This document shows positions 11,224-22,089 of a DNA stretch of 64,000 nucleotides, one piece after another (position 1 is the first letter of the stretch; each line of letters opens with the position of its first letter). This DNA comes from Hysterangium stoloniferum. Its lineage: Eukaryota > Basidiomycota > Agaricomycetes > Hysterangiales > Hysterangiaceae. The position numbers were made by a program, and so were the translations under genes. The notes under the pieces are model-generated. The model was not told the DNA's origin. It worked only from the letters and a program-made list of their open reading frames with translations, and searched no databases. The DNA is taken from NCBI GenBank assembly GCA_015178975.1, contig WHVD01000157.1, forward strand, positions 1 to 64,000, in the 5' to 3' direction.

Positions 11224-12620
11224 CTGGGATATTCCCTATGCAAATGAACCACTCCCTGCTGAGATAGCCCCAGTCCCAATAGCCATTGAGGAGATTGATC
11301 CAGAGTCAGAAGTCCTTGAACCATCTTCTAAGCAGATAGTACCCAACTTGCCAGAGGAGGCTATTCCTAAATCTGAAGTGGTTCCCCAAGTTGTAGTGTA
11401 CCTCTCCCACCTAAGCAAATAGATATACCAGTTGATGATACTATGCCACCTCCTGATCCAGCTATGAAGCAGGATGGGATGTAAGGAATTACTGAAGAAC
11501 TTGAACCTGAACAAGCTGAACAAGTGATAGAGGATAGACAGAAGAAGAAAAAGCAGACAAAAGTCTCCCAGATAAGATATTATGCTTATCAACTCTTTCA
11601 AAGAATTGGTGAAGCAACAAGAATTCTGAGGGATGGAAAACTGCTTCAGCAATACATTGTTGATTCATGGGCAGTAGCAGAGCAGAGCAAGTTATTATGG
11701 ATAACACTCAATCCAGGCACTTTATGGGTTGAAATGTATTATCAGGTGGTTGATGCCTTCACAGTACAGAATAATAACCAGCATGCTGAGTATGAAATTG
11801 GAAGTAGATATATACTGCCAGGAATCTTCCAAGGTAGCAGTTGGGATATGATGGAAATTTGCAAAATTCACTGGCTATATCATGCAAGTATGGCAATAAG
11901 CATGTTTATTACTATAACAGCCAATCCCAAATGGAGGGAAATAACTGAAGCACTTCTTCCTGGGAAAACTGCAGCTGATTGCCCAGATCCTATCATGTCA
12001 TGTGTTTTTGCATTGAAAAGGCACACTTGCTTCACCTCATTATAAAGAAAAATATCCTTGGCAGAACAGTTGTCTGTGTCCATACCATTGAATTTCAGAA
12101 GTGTGGACTACCTCAAATACATCGTTCATATGATTTGAAAGAGGGGAAAAACTTTGGACTCCTGCAGAAATTGATTCTATGATATCTGGCTGAGTTTCCA
12201 GATCAAGAGAAGTACCCAAAGCTTTATGAGTTGGTATCCTCATGCCTCGTGTCTGTGGTGAAATATGTATCAAAGGTAACAAGTGCACAAAGTATTTTCC
12301 CAAGCACTTTCATGAATCTACAAGTATTCATAAAGATGGCTATTCAATGTACTGCCATAGAATGATGGCAGACCACATAAAGTCAGAGGTCATGATCTGG
12401 ACAATTGAAATGTTGTCCCTTAGTGTGCTACCCTTCTTCTCATTCTGGGATGTCCTATCAATGTTCAGATGACTTTTAATATACAAAGGACATGATTTTA
12501 CAACGATGGAGTTTGAAAAGAACCAGGATGAAATTCAGCAATATATTGATGCCCACTATATCAGTGTACATGAAACCTTGTGGAGACTTTTGGAAAATGA
12601 GATACATACCTGCCATCATG
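11224..12620 (+). pseudogene. Helitron Rep (HUH/Y2) domain, inactivated
   Basis: After an acidic Pro-rich stretch, 11524-12045 encodes a Helitron_like_N domain (VSQIRYYAYQLFQRIGE, LLQQYIVDSWA, ITANPKWREITEALLPG). Further motifs are in other frames: GLPQIH (about 12106-12124), where active Reps have H-hydrophobic-H, so the first His is Gln; GNKCTKYFPK (about 12263); and EIQQYIDAHYISVHET (about 12532), which keeps the paired catalytic tyrosines. Rep nicks and joins one DNA strand during rolling-circle transposition. Stops, frameshifts and the lost His make this copy inactive. Confidence 0.75.
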
Positions 12621-12679
12621 GCCCTCTCTGCATTTAGAGAATAAACAGTTAGTTATCCTTGTTAGCATGGAGGGTCCAG

Positions 12680-13325
12680 AATAGGCTTGGATGGTGCCTA
12701 TCATTCCAAGACCAAGTTGATGGCATACTTTGAGGCCAATGCTAAAAATGAAGCAGCCATTAATGGTCAAGCAGCCAATTCAATTTACTATGTTGAGTTT
12801 CCATCATTTTTCACATGGAATTCAAAAGAAAAAAAAAAAACAGAAAATGGAATACAAGGAAAAGGGTTTTTGCCATTGGATGTAGTCATATTGTAGGACC
12901 CTCAAGTGACCCAAGGTTCTTCTTTATGTACTTTGCTCACAGTTGTCAAGGAAGAAACTTCTTTTGAAGATCTCACGACCTATGAAGAACAGGTCTATTC
13001 TTTATTTCAACCAACCTGCATGGCACATGGTCTACTTGAAGATGATAAAGAATGGAAGTTGTGTCTTTGAGAGGCAAAGGCTATGCAGACTGGATCTCAA
13101 TTATGGAGACTGTTTGCTACTATTATCAACCAATGCTTTCCTTCTGATCCAGCTGCACTCTGGTATGAATTCAAAACAGACATTTGTGATGACTTGAAAT
13201 ACATTCTTGAGACACATCTGATGAGACAGTGCATGACTTTGGCCTCTTTAAGGTTAATGAAATTCTTCATACAAGTGGGAAACCACTCTCAGAGTACCCT
13301 AATGCCTCAATATACAGAGCCATGG
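12680..13325 (+). pseudogene. Helitron Rep-helicase linker region
   Basis: Frames read DGAYHSKTKLMAYFEAN, FPSFFTWNSKEK, AMQTGSQLWRLFATIINQCF and FKVNEILHTSGKPLSEYPN, matching the conserved linker ahead of the helicase in fungal Helitrons. The last 260 bp are closely similar to 53266-53510 in the second Helitron copy. The match ends at ATAGAGCCATGG-like sequence, precisely where the APH repeat starts. Confidence 0.65.
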
Positions 13326-13800
13326 TGCAATGTACAATTTCCATAAGCCACATCCTGCCAGAAACAACGGACATATTATCTCACAAGGGAAGTCATGTGC
13401 CATCCGTGCTTGAAATCTAAATAGGTGATAATTGGGCGAGACGGAGGGAAGAACTGGTGTGTCTACGAAATGTGGGCAAATGAAGCAATAGTTTAAATAC
13501 AGAATGTAAGTGAAGGAATGCGGCTCCAAACAGTATATAATAAACCCCATAGCCAGCCTGATAGGAAGACCGAGGAACATATTCAATTTTTTGGTGCCCT
13601 TCTTTGCATCATTTCCTGTTCCCACCTAAAAAAAGCCTGCATTCCTTCTGTAGACGAAGTACTACATGACACGAGTTCAAGAAGCTGACGCAATATTTCC
13701 CCTTTGTCCAGGGCCCGAACAAAGTCGGAAGATAATGCACCAGCAGCCTACATGGGACACTTTAGGTGCATAGAATGTCCGGAAACTTAAACAACTGAGC

Positions 13801-14925
13801 TAATTTTCGAAACACATTTCTCAAGGTAGCAGCGTGATCCTCCAATGGCCAACACTCTTTAGCTGGCATTAAACGAGGTTGTATTCCGTATTTAGGGTCG
13901 TAAGAGGCATCGTAACGTATGAATTCCGGATAGGTTGCCCCTAGACAAGCAGGAAGAGAAGAATGTATCTAGGGTACGTGTAAGCCCATGATATTGCATG
14001 AGATCCATCGTTATCACCCACCTCCCAGTCAACTATGCCAGACACGGTCGCATCTTTAACCATGATGTTTTTGCTCCTCAAATCCATGTGGACCAAAACA
14101 AGAACAAACATGGTGTGGTCATCTCGAGGAATCGCACTGATCGCTAAAGTGCGGATTCTGTCAAAAAGGTCAGGAAGAGAAAAATCATATAAAGCCTGGT
14201 CGTGAGGCTGTGCAAAGGCGTGATCCAATTGAAGAGTGATATATCTTGGGATATTACATTAGTGGGTAATGATGAAAACAGGGAGGATACAATCACTGTT
14301 CTAGCGTAGCACATGGCTTTATAGGCAACAAAGTCATGTACGGTAAGATGGACCCAATGATGGGGAGACCGCCAGGGGTGAGGGTTTCAATAGAACCTAT
14401 TGAAGGAAGCCGCACGTTGAAAATTCCAACGAAGGACGTAGCGAGAGATTTCACAAAGGTGATCTGCCAGTGGAGACGTGAGTTGCCATTCAAATCAATC
14501 AAGGTGGGTATATTTACTCTGTCGTCCCCGGAAAGTTTTGGCCAAGCCATCCATTGATTCTCACCATAGAGCCGATTCATGATCATGAATGGCGCACCAA
14601 CAGTATTGTTGAATTCGAAATCGCACGCAAGTACACGTGGTGCTGGAACCTGGGGACTGACACGGTGCAGAAGCTTAAGGACCGCCACTTCGCGTGATAT
14701 TTTCTCCACAGCCCAACTAGATGATATGACATGAGCCTTGAAGTTCCATTGAATTCTGGCAACTAGAGGAGGGCCTGTTCTCATCTCTACTCGTACACCT
14801 TGGGAAGCGGGATTGGGGGTATTAACTCAATCACTCACAACGTTGAAAAACCCCCATCCAAGTAGCATAGCGCGCACAACTTCCCTACCAAGTAAATTGT
14901 ACATTCTTTCGTTAAGAGGCTGCAT
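13801..14925 (-). pseudogene. APH-like phosphotransferase, copy 1
   Basis: Read from ATG 14925 on the minus strand. Recognisable kinase pieces are REVAVLKLLHRVSPQVPAP (N-lobe), APFMIMNRLYGENQW (hinge), LVHMDLRSKNIMV (catalytic loop with Asp and Asn) and VSGIVDWE (metal-binding Asp). An intron starting GTGATT near 14300 and ending ATATCCCAAG joins the N-lobe in frame with the C-lobe ORF. The first 100 bp contain a stop and a small deletion, so this copy is probably broken. Fungal APH-family proteins are common and their substrates unknown; it should not be read as antibiotic resistance. Confidence 0.6.
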
Positions 14926-15360
14926 ATCAACATCCTCCTGTTTGTATCCAGGACGGGTTGGGTTGTATGTCGATGGTGCCTTAGACTGTGGTATACAGAA
15001 GGGAAGCTTCTGGTATGGATCAAAAAGTATATATATAAATAAAAAATCACATAATTACATTTATATCCAATGAGGACATCTTGATAGTGATGTCAAACTT
15101 TGCCGCTTGAACGTGTTATGTAAGCTAGGTGCTTGAAATATTGGATATATTCTTCTGAATTTGTGCCTTCCATCTCGGAATTCTTCGCAGTACCCCACTG
15201 CAAAGTTCGACATCACTATCAAGATGTCCTCATTGGATATCAATGTATTTATGTGATTTTTTATTTAGTTATATACTGATCCATACCTGAAGCTTCCCTT
15301 CTATATACCGCAGTCTGTGGCACCATCGACATCCCGTCTGGATATAAAAAGGAGTCACTA

Positions 15361-16480
15361 AAGAATGTAAAATTTTATTGGTAGGGAAGTGGTGTCCGCT
15401 ATTCTACCAGGATGGGGGGTTTTCAACGTTCTGAGTTATTGAGTTAATTCCACCACCAATCCCACTTACCCGCGCTTCCCAAGGTGTACGAGTTAGAGAT
15501 GAGAACAGGGCCTCCTCTAGTTATCAGAAGTCCATGGTACTTGAATGCTGATCCCATATCATCCAGTTGGGCTGTGTAGAGAATATCACGCGAAGTAGCG
15601 GTCCTTAAGCTTCTGCACCGTTTCAGTCCCCAGGTTCCAGCACCACGTGCGCTTGCCTACGATTTCTCAACTTCAATAATACTTTTGGTGCACCATTCAT
15701 GATTATGACTCGGCTCCATGGTGAGGATCAATGGATGGCTTGGCGAAAACTTTCCGGGGACAACAGAGCAAGTATAACCGCCTTCATTAATTCGAATGGG
15801 CAACTCACATCTCCACTGGCAGATCACCTTTGTGAAATCTCTCGCTACGTCCTTCGTTGGAATTTTCAACGTGCGCCTCCTTGCAATAGGTTCTATAGAA
15901 ACCCTCACCCCTGGCGGTCTCCCCATCATTGGGTCTATCTTACCGCACATCATGACTTTGTTGCCTATAGAGCCATGTGCCCACGTTATAACAGTGACTG
16001 TATCCTCCATGTTTTCATCATTACCCACTAATGTAATATCCCAAGATATATCATTATTCAATTCGATCACGCCTTTGCATAGCCTCACGACCAGGCTTTA
16101 TATGATTTTTCTCTTCCTGACCTTTTTGACAGAATCCGCACTTTAGCGATCAGTGCGATTCCTCGAGATGACCACACCATGCTTGTTCCTGTTTTGGTCC
16201 ACAGGATTTGAGGAGCAAAAACATCATGATGAAAGATGCGACCGTGTCTGGCATATTTGACTGGGAGGTGGGTGATAACGATGGATCTCATGCAATATCA
16301 TCTTGGGCTTACACGTACCTAGATACATTCTTCTCTTCCTGATTGTCTAGGGGCAACCTTTCCGGAATTCATACGTTACGATGCCGCTTATGACCCTAAA
16401 TACGGAATACAACCTCGTTTAATGCCGACTAAAGAGTGCTGTCCATTGGAGGATGAAACTGCTACCTAAGAAATTTGTTT
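15361..16480 (+). pseudogene. APH-like phosphotransferase, copy 2
   Basis: This is the opposite arm of the inverted repeat. The start codon region has changed. Readable kinase sequence includes QITFVKSLATSFVGIFNV and FSLPDLFDRIR-like segments in different frames. At about 16202 the catalytic-loop codons CACATGGATTTG of copy 1 read CACAGGATTTG, a 1-nt loss that destroys the catalytic Asp frame. It is clearly inactive. Confidence 0.65.
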
Positions 16481-17280
16481 CGAAAAGTAAGCTGAGTTGT
16501 TGAAGCGTACACACGTAGGCTACTAGCGCATTATCATCCGACTTCGTGCGGGCCCTGTACACAGGGAAATGTTGCGTCGGCTTCCTGAACTCGTGTCATG
16601 TAGTATTTCGTCTACAGAAGGAATGCAGGCTTTGTTTAAGTGGGAATAGGAAATGACGCAAGAAGGGCACCAAAAAATTGAACACGATCCTCGGTCTTCC
16701 TATCAGGCTGGCTATGGCATTTATTATTTGATGTTCGGAGCCGCATTCCCTCACTTGAATTCTGTATCTAATTTTTTTTGTCATTTGCAAACATTTCTTA
16801 GATACACGAGTTTTGCTTCCGCCTCGCCCAATTATCACACCCATTTAGATTTGAAGCACAGATGGCACATGACTTCCTTGTGAGATATGTCCGTCATTTC
16901 TGGCAAGATGTGCCTTACTGAAATTTCACATTGCACCATTCTCCGAAACACTAAGAGGTGGCGAGACAATAATGCATGTGTTGCCAGGTGTATATGAGTG
17001 ACCGATATATGTAGTTGTGGTATGACTATATTTTCATTTATTCACCCTTTCGTTTGAAATTCCGGCCCTACGTTACTAATCCTATTGGCTTCAGGAACAG
17101 TTGAAATCTTGGTATTGAGGTCCCGTTCGGGAAGGTGATCAATAAAGGTCGTGTTGCCAAAATGGCAGCGTGCTCACGATTCTTCTGAGATGAGACCCTC
17201 AAGTATTCCTATACGTAACATAGATACTATACTTATCCAAATACGTGACCCCTGTTTCGGGACAGCATGTCCGATCCCCT

Positions 17281-18490
17281 TCAGAGACAGTCGGAAACCC
17301 AAGGATGGATGGGGAATAAGATGCGGGTCCGGGGGAACGGTGTGTTGCATATGGGACAGACATGTTGGGCAACCGGGTTGTGTTGCCGAGCTGTGTCTAA
17401 GTGACGCTTCAGATCGGTTGCTCTTGTAAACCTAGAAGAAGGGCACATGCTACACATGTGAACCTTGTCTCCTTGTTTTTCCTCACGGTTTGACATATCG
17501 TTGCGGGGCGTACGCAGCTTTTCCCCCTGAACCTGCGAGCGATCTGACCCATATCTATCCCTGACCCCAGCTGGTCAAGAGGAGGGACCTGGCAATTCCT
17601 CATTATGATCCTTCTCAATTCCACCATCGTCTTGATCTGATTGACAATGATCACTGCTATTGATGTGTTGTCGTTTTGCACTTCTTGACATTGGTTGGGA
17701 GGATGCGATGTCTGATGGATGCTGGTGAGATGAGTATTTTGGAACATACTCATTGTCATTATCGTCCACTTTTCTCTTCCCGGAAAGTGCCTGATGGTGG
17801 TTTGGAGAGACAGGGGGAGGTGAGGTAGTCCTTTTCCGCTTTGGCGGCTCAGACCTGGGGTTGTCGTCCTCCCGTTGTCTCTTGGCGCTGTGTGACTTGG
17901 TGGGTCCCTGGGTGATGTTGTTCAGATCTAGCCCGTCCCAAATACGTTAGTGAGTGTGAGATCCTCATTCACCTGTGGTGCTTACCGCCATTCTGAGAGC
18001 CATAGTATACTCTCTCAACGATACTAGAGTAAGGAATGTTCACATCTGACCAATCAAAGGATGATTCCGACGATAATGCTATTTGATTCCTCAGTTGTAT
18101 CTCAAGGGGAGGGATGAAGAACTCACGGAATAATTGAAGAATTATCGTAAGATTTCCTCACAATTTGCAGGTGAGTATCTTCTTTCGTTCCATCTAGGAA
18201 CTTGGAATAACCGTGATCTACAACCAATGACGACAATCAATTAATGGAACTAACAGTAGACTCAGTCACTCACATGAAATTGTTGATAAATGATCCTCTG
18301 CATCGTCAAGAGGTGGTGAGGGTGATTTTCGAGAGTATAACCACAAATCGGTGGTGGACCCAGAATTGAGAACCCGTCTCACTTCCTGCGAAAACGAGGG
18401 GATCGACGCCATCGTATCCTCGTATAGTGGTGGTGGTGAATCAATGGACTCATCTGTCTCGCCTGTTAATGGTGTCTCAACAAAATCCAT
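17281..18490 (-). CDS. C2H2 zinc-finger protein, five exons
   Basis: Exons (minus strand) are 18490-18274, 18217-18127, 18089-17986, 17927-17589 and 17543-17281. Introns of 56, 37, 58 and 45 nt all start GT and end AG, and the exons total 1014 nt (337 residues). The second intron is very short and the fourth has a poor donor (GTCCCT), so those joins are less sure. The first 140 residues are acidic and Ser/Pro-rich. A basic stretch (AKRQREDDNPRSEPPKRKRT) looks like a nuclear signal. Near the C-terminus is a zinc finger, C281-x2-C284-x13-H298-x6-H305, then a second CPIC pair without its histidines. It is probably a DNA-binding regulator; targets cannot be inferred. Confidence 0.65.
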
Positions 18491-19377
18491 GTGATGAAGA
18501 ACGTATTACGATACACACCGAGAGGTGTTTCAGAGAGTATGTCCCACGAGATATCATCCCACGCATCGAAATATTGTGGTATGCGTGGGTAAGGTTGGAG
18601 ACGGGGAGGCACCACGGGGAGGGTCTTGAGTAGGGTCTTCGCGGCCTGGAGTTGATGAGCGTTTGCCGATAGAGCAGATTGAATCCCAGGTGGCTTTTAA
18701 AAATGACATTTTGGACACCAGTAGATATAGAGGGCGAGCAGCAGAAATTGGAAGTTTACGTTGAAGATGACACGTAGGAGATGTCGAAGGGACGTTTTGT
18801 AGACAGTTTGTGGTTATAGTGCGGCGGAGGGGCCTGAAATTCCGAACATGGAGTGCCAGGGCGGTGGCCGATGACTTATCTTCGCTTATTAGAAAAGATG
18901 GATATTTGAATGTGATGAGCCCATGGGTAATATAATTGGATTATTCAGTGGCATGGCGCCAGACGCTAATATTTCCAATCTGTCACTCATAGAAGCATGG
19001 AAGGTCGTCGGCAACCAAAAACGTCATTTTGTCCCCTTTTTCGGAGTAAATGGTAAAATCAGCGTTTTGCCCGAAGCCTGTACATCGCTCGTCTCTGCCC
19101 AGGCTGCGTAGGCAAGTGGCCACTATAATCCATATGAGCATACGTGGAAGGGATATCTATCCGCGATACTGCATGTCAATTAATATACGGTCGGCTAAAT
19201 CCCGTGTATTCATTACGGTACATGTGATTATGTGCAAATTGTATGACATGTCCCATATTAATATCAGGAGCTGGTATTCTATTAGTTGCTGCTTGCCACA
19301 CAACGTGGACATCTGATTGTAGATCAAATCTGAACGAAACCGCTAGTAACAGTCTAAAGAGGGTGGCTATATCTTAT
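18491..19377. other. Region upstream of the zinc-finger gene
   Basis: This should hold the zinc-finger promoter. No TATA box stands out. A short plus-strand ORF at 18923-19111 lacks family features. Nothing else can be supported. Confidence 0.3.
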
Positions 19378-19787
19378 TCACTGTGTCCGATGACAGTGTC
19401 CACATGTGGAAGTTGTGCAAACAATACATCTAAAATGCCATGAATCTAATATATCAAAGTCTGTCATGTGAAAAAACCTGCGTTGTTGATTGGTGAGTGG
19501 GGGCCAGAGGTCATCGACATAGGAAGATAGACTGATCGGCCCGTCGACAAATATCGTGATGTCGAGAAAGACTGAAGGTATGATCGATCCCTCGCGATTC
19601 GTGATGGGGATGTGACATTGATCGACCCGACTCTTCACCTTATGCACTTGGATTATCTGGAAGGATTACTTATAATTGAATAACAACCGATTGTTATATA
19701 AAAAATCATTTATGCTACCTCGGCAGGTTCAATCAACATTTGATCATGTTTGAGAACTGCCATCACATTCTTCGAAAGAATATGAGA
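19378..19787 (-). CDS. Hypothetical gene fragment, two exons
   Basis: A minus-strand exon (about 19787-19724) encoding KNVMAVLKHDQMLIEPAE is followed by a likely intron (GTAGCATAAATG...CTTCCAG). Exon 2 continues IIQVHKVKSRVDQCHIPITN and stays open to a stop at 19378. The splice keeps frame. Exon 2 ends in a Cys/His-rich tail (CIVCTTSTCGHCHRTQ) that might be out-of-frame read-through. The upstream limit is unclear and no family is recognised. Confidence 0.4.
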
Positions 19788-19987
19788 ACATTGTGGGGGA
19801 AAGTATAACTATCTGTGGTGGTGGGCAGGTCAAGTAATAGCATTGTTCCCAATTGGGGTTGAGACCTATGCCTGGACTCTGCCTGGGACCTGACCCTTTC
19901 TTCTCCTGCTTTGACTACAGTTTTTTTCCCGGGCTCTGTGAGCTTTATGCAACCATACAGGCTTACATAACGCGAAGATAAATGCAC

Positions 19988-20870
19988 GTGATTTGCATTT
20001 TAAGGCGTACACGTACGAACAATAGTGGCCGCATGGGCCGGTATTTTGAAGGATAACTTTGGTAGTAATATTATCAGAAAACATGTGGCATGACTTTCTC
20101 CGCGATTGATATATGTGGAAGGATATCCGAAACAATCAAATATTTGCTCACGACAATGATACAGCGAGACAACGAATGGCTAAATAATATCAACGAAACA
20201 AAACAACAAAGAAGAGAGGTATGTGGTTTAAAGCGCGGTGAGAAGACTGTGGTGGATGAGCGTGTGTTCCAGTTGTAGCATAGTGACACTTGAAGAAATG
20301 ATGAAGCAACCCCAAGGTAACCCGTATCAGCAAAGACCGTCCAACACAGACATCCAAATCAGTAAATTAAACACGTGATAATATACCGAACTCACTAAAA
20401 GTGTGTTCCAGCAGTCTAACGCCGAGATCAAATTAGTGCATAATGACACGCCAATGCAAAACCAAACACACGCTCCGGTTGTGCAGACGATCCGATCAAG
20501 AACACCAATAGGCCGCGCCAACATGAGACTGTGCTGGCTTGAGTAAGGAAAGAATGACGTCCTTCAGGGATAGTTGTTGTTCTCGGTGTTGTTCTCGGAG
20601 CAGGAGACACGCGAGCGTGAATGGGTGTGTTGAAGCCAGGGACCAGGGAGCGAGTGGTGATCGAGAGAGTTGTGGTTGGACTGACGATGACGACGACTTT
20701 GCAGAGGTATCAGTGGGGGCGTGGGTGTGCAGTCCAATGGGAACGTCTTTGGGGTCCTGGCCCTTCGGTGAGGAGTAATTGGAGCATAGTAGGGATGACT
20801 GAGAAAAGCACAACAAGCTTACGGGCGAACACATCCCCACCCCCGCGACCAATGTTTACCATACGACACT
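19988..20870. other. No confident gene
   Basis: Several short ORFs on both strands overlap each other. A minus-strand Ser/Pro-rich frame (20496-20852) could be an exon, but it has no start, splice or family support. Confidence 0.3.
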
Positions 20871-21046
20871 TCAAGCGGCCTGCGGAAGGTCGTGGTGCTT
20901 GACGGTAGTGGTTGGAATACCCACGACGGAACGGGCGGTATCCGGTCGGTTTGTGCCTCTTACGACGCCTCGGCAACAAAGAAGAGCATGAAGATAAGAA
21001 GAAGTCAGGCCCCGGACGGCATCGATACTAGACAAGAGCTTTTCTT

Positions 21047-21553
21047 CTACTGCCACGGTCGATCAAGAGACGTCGATAATCTCCCTTCCTTCTCCACTGC
21101 ACCAAGCCTCTTCGCCTCATCCTTCGTCCACCCCGTCACACCACGCGTACACTTTCCCCTTGCCATCGTTTTGCTCCAAGGCCATTTCGACATCCCTCCG
21201 CTGACGAATTCACCGCTCACATCCATCCCAGTCGCACCAGCATCCACATTCATACCTGAGGCCTCCATCTCCACTATCTCAGTCTCCCTCATTGGAACTC
21301 CCACATCGAAAACACGGCCGCCAACGACAGCTTCCCCGATTTTCTTCATGGGGGGAGATGGCATGAGCGTCGGTCCTTTCCTTTGTCCTGATATATCCAT
21401 GTTTACACCCCCGCTCCGATCAGACGAAGACAGAGGAATGGACTCACCCGGCGACGATGCTGCGATTGCGCTCGGGGTGACGGCAACTGGTGGGATGCCG
21501 ATGACGATTTCGCAGTAGTGGCCGGTCTGAGTTAGAAGACTGGAACCAGACAA
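21047..21553 (-). CDS. Hypothetical ORF, possible exon
   Basis: A 168-codon minus-strand frame runs without a stop and has coding-like composition: Gly/Ser/Met-rich, with SPGESIPLSSSDRSGG and KKIGEAVVGGRVFDVGVPM. Its first codon is TTG, so the true start is probably in an upstream exon. The plus strand is also open over most of the interval, which lowers confidence. Product unknown. Confidence 0.35.
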   Translation of the reverse strand: MSGSSLLTQTGHYCEIVIGIPPVAVTPSAIAASSPGESIPLSSSDRSGGVNMDISGQRKGPTLMPSPPMKKIGEAVVGGRVFDVGVPMRETEIVEMEASGMNVDAGATGMDVSGEFVSGGMSKWPWSKTMARGKCTRGVTGWTKDEAKRLGAVEKEGRLSTSLDRPWQ

Positions 21554-21589
21554 ACATGAGACTCCCTACACTGTGATTTGGTAATATTT

Positions 21590-21730
21590 AGTCTCCATTA
21601 TTGTCCACATCCCATTGTAGTCCACATCCCATTGTTGCTCACATCCCATTGTTCTCCCCTAGTATATATTATGTACATGTAGATGTCAATAAAGTAGTGG
21701 TTTTATTCCCCATCACTCATTCTAGTGTCT
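21590..21730 (+). repeat. LTR-like fragment with three 17-bp repeats
   Basis: GTCCACATCCCATTGT-like units occur three times at about 21602-21652. They are followed by a TATATATTATG box and an AATAAA signal (21687-21693). The order of U3 repeats, TATA and poly(A) suggests the remains of an LTR, but no termini or target duplication were found. Confidence 0.4.
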
Positions 21731-21829
21731 GTCTGCGCCTGCAGCAGATACGAGTCTTTCAGTGGTCAGCGAGCACGGTTAATGGAAAAATAGCGACGGA
21801 CCACAATACGAGCAGACTCTCAAAATGAA

Positions 21830-22089
21830 GTGAGAAATAGGCATGAGATGGTGCTTGTCACAAATCATCAATGTGACGACGTGCGACCATTAGAAAGCAT
21901 GACCGTAAGAAACAAGACGTGGCGCTAATAGTCTACTTGGCGGATGGAGATATGATTGATGAAAGTGCGTGATATGATTGGATGCGACACGTGCCACGGC
22001 TTTGTCACACAAAGACATGATGGTTCAAGGTGAGAGGACATGGCGGCGTGGATTCATTGGAAAAATTGTACACTTCATAACTAGCTTGG
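21830..22089. other. No feature recognised
   Basis: Mixed-composition spacer between the LTR-like fragment and the 3' end of the Ser/Pro-rich pseudogene. Confidence 0.3.

Larger units (their letters stand above)
8340..13325 (+). mobile_element. Helitron copy 1 (N-terminal/Rep half), degraded and interrupted
   Basis: Pieces of one long Rep-helicase protein run left to right: a Pro/Gln-rich N-terminal region, a Cys-containing region near 10200 (KCSKCNVLH-like), the Helitron_like_N and Rep region (11224-12600), and the linker toward the helicase (12680-13325). Two solo LTRs and one LTR fragment interrupt it. It stops abruptly at 13325, where the APH inverted repeat begins, so the Pif1-type helicase is absent. 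Element termini were not identified. Confidence 0.7.
13326..17140. repeat. Large inverted repeat (two APH units head to head)
   Basis: The left arm (about 13326-15110) and right arm (about 15200-17140) are reverse complements, clearly alignable along most of their length with substitutions and small indels. The inner ends are TATCCAATGAGGACATCTTG at 15063 and its reverse complement near 15221. About 95 bp of spacer separates them. A third copy of the same unit lies at 49560-51790. The arms could fold into a hairpin and may be unstable in cloning or assembly. Confidence 0.85.

Noticed and set aside
13801..14925. Aminoglycoside resistance gene
   Set aside because: Only the broad APH kinase fold is recognisable; fungal members of this family have no shown link to resistance, and the copies are broken.
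15699..16146. Separate plus-strand genes in the right arm of the inverted repeat
   Set aside because: They are the frameshifted APH pieces of copy 2, not extra genes.
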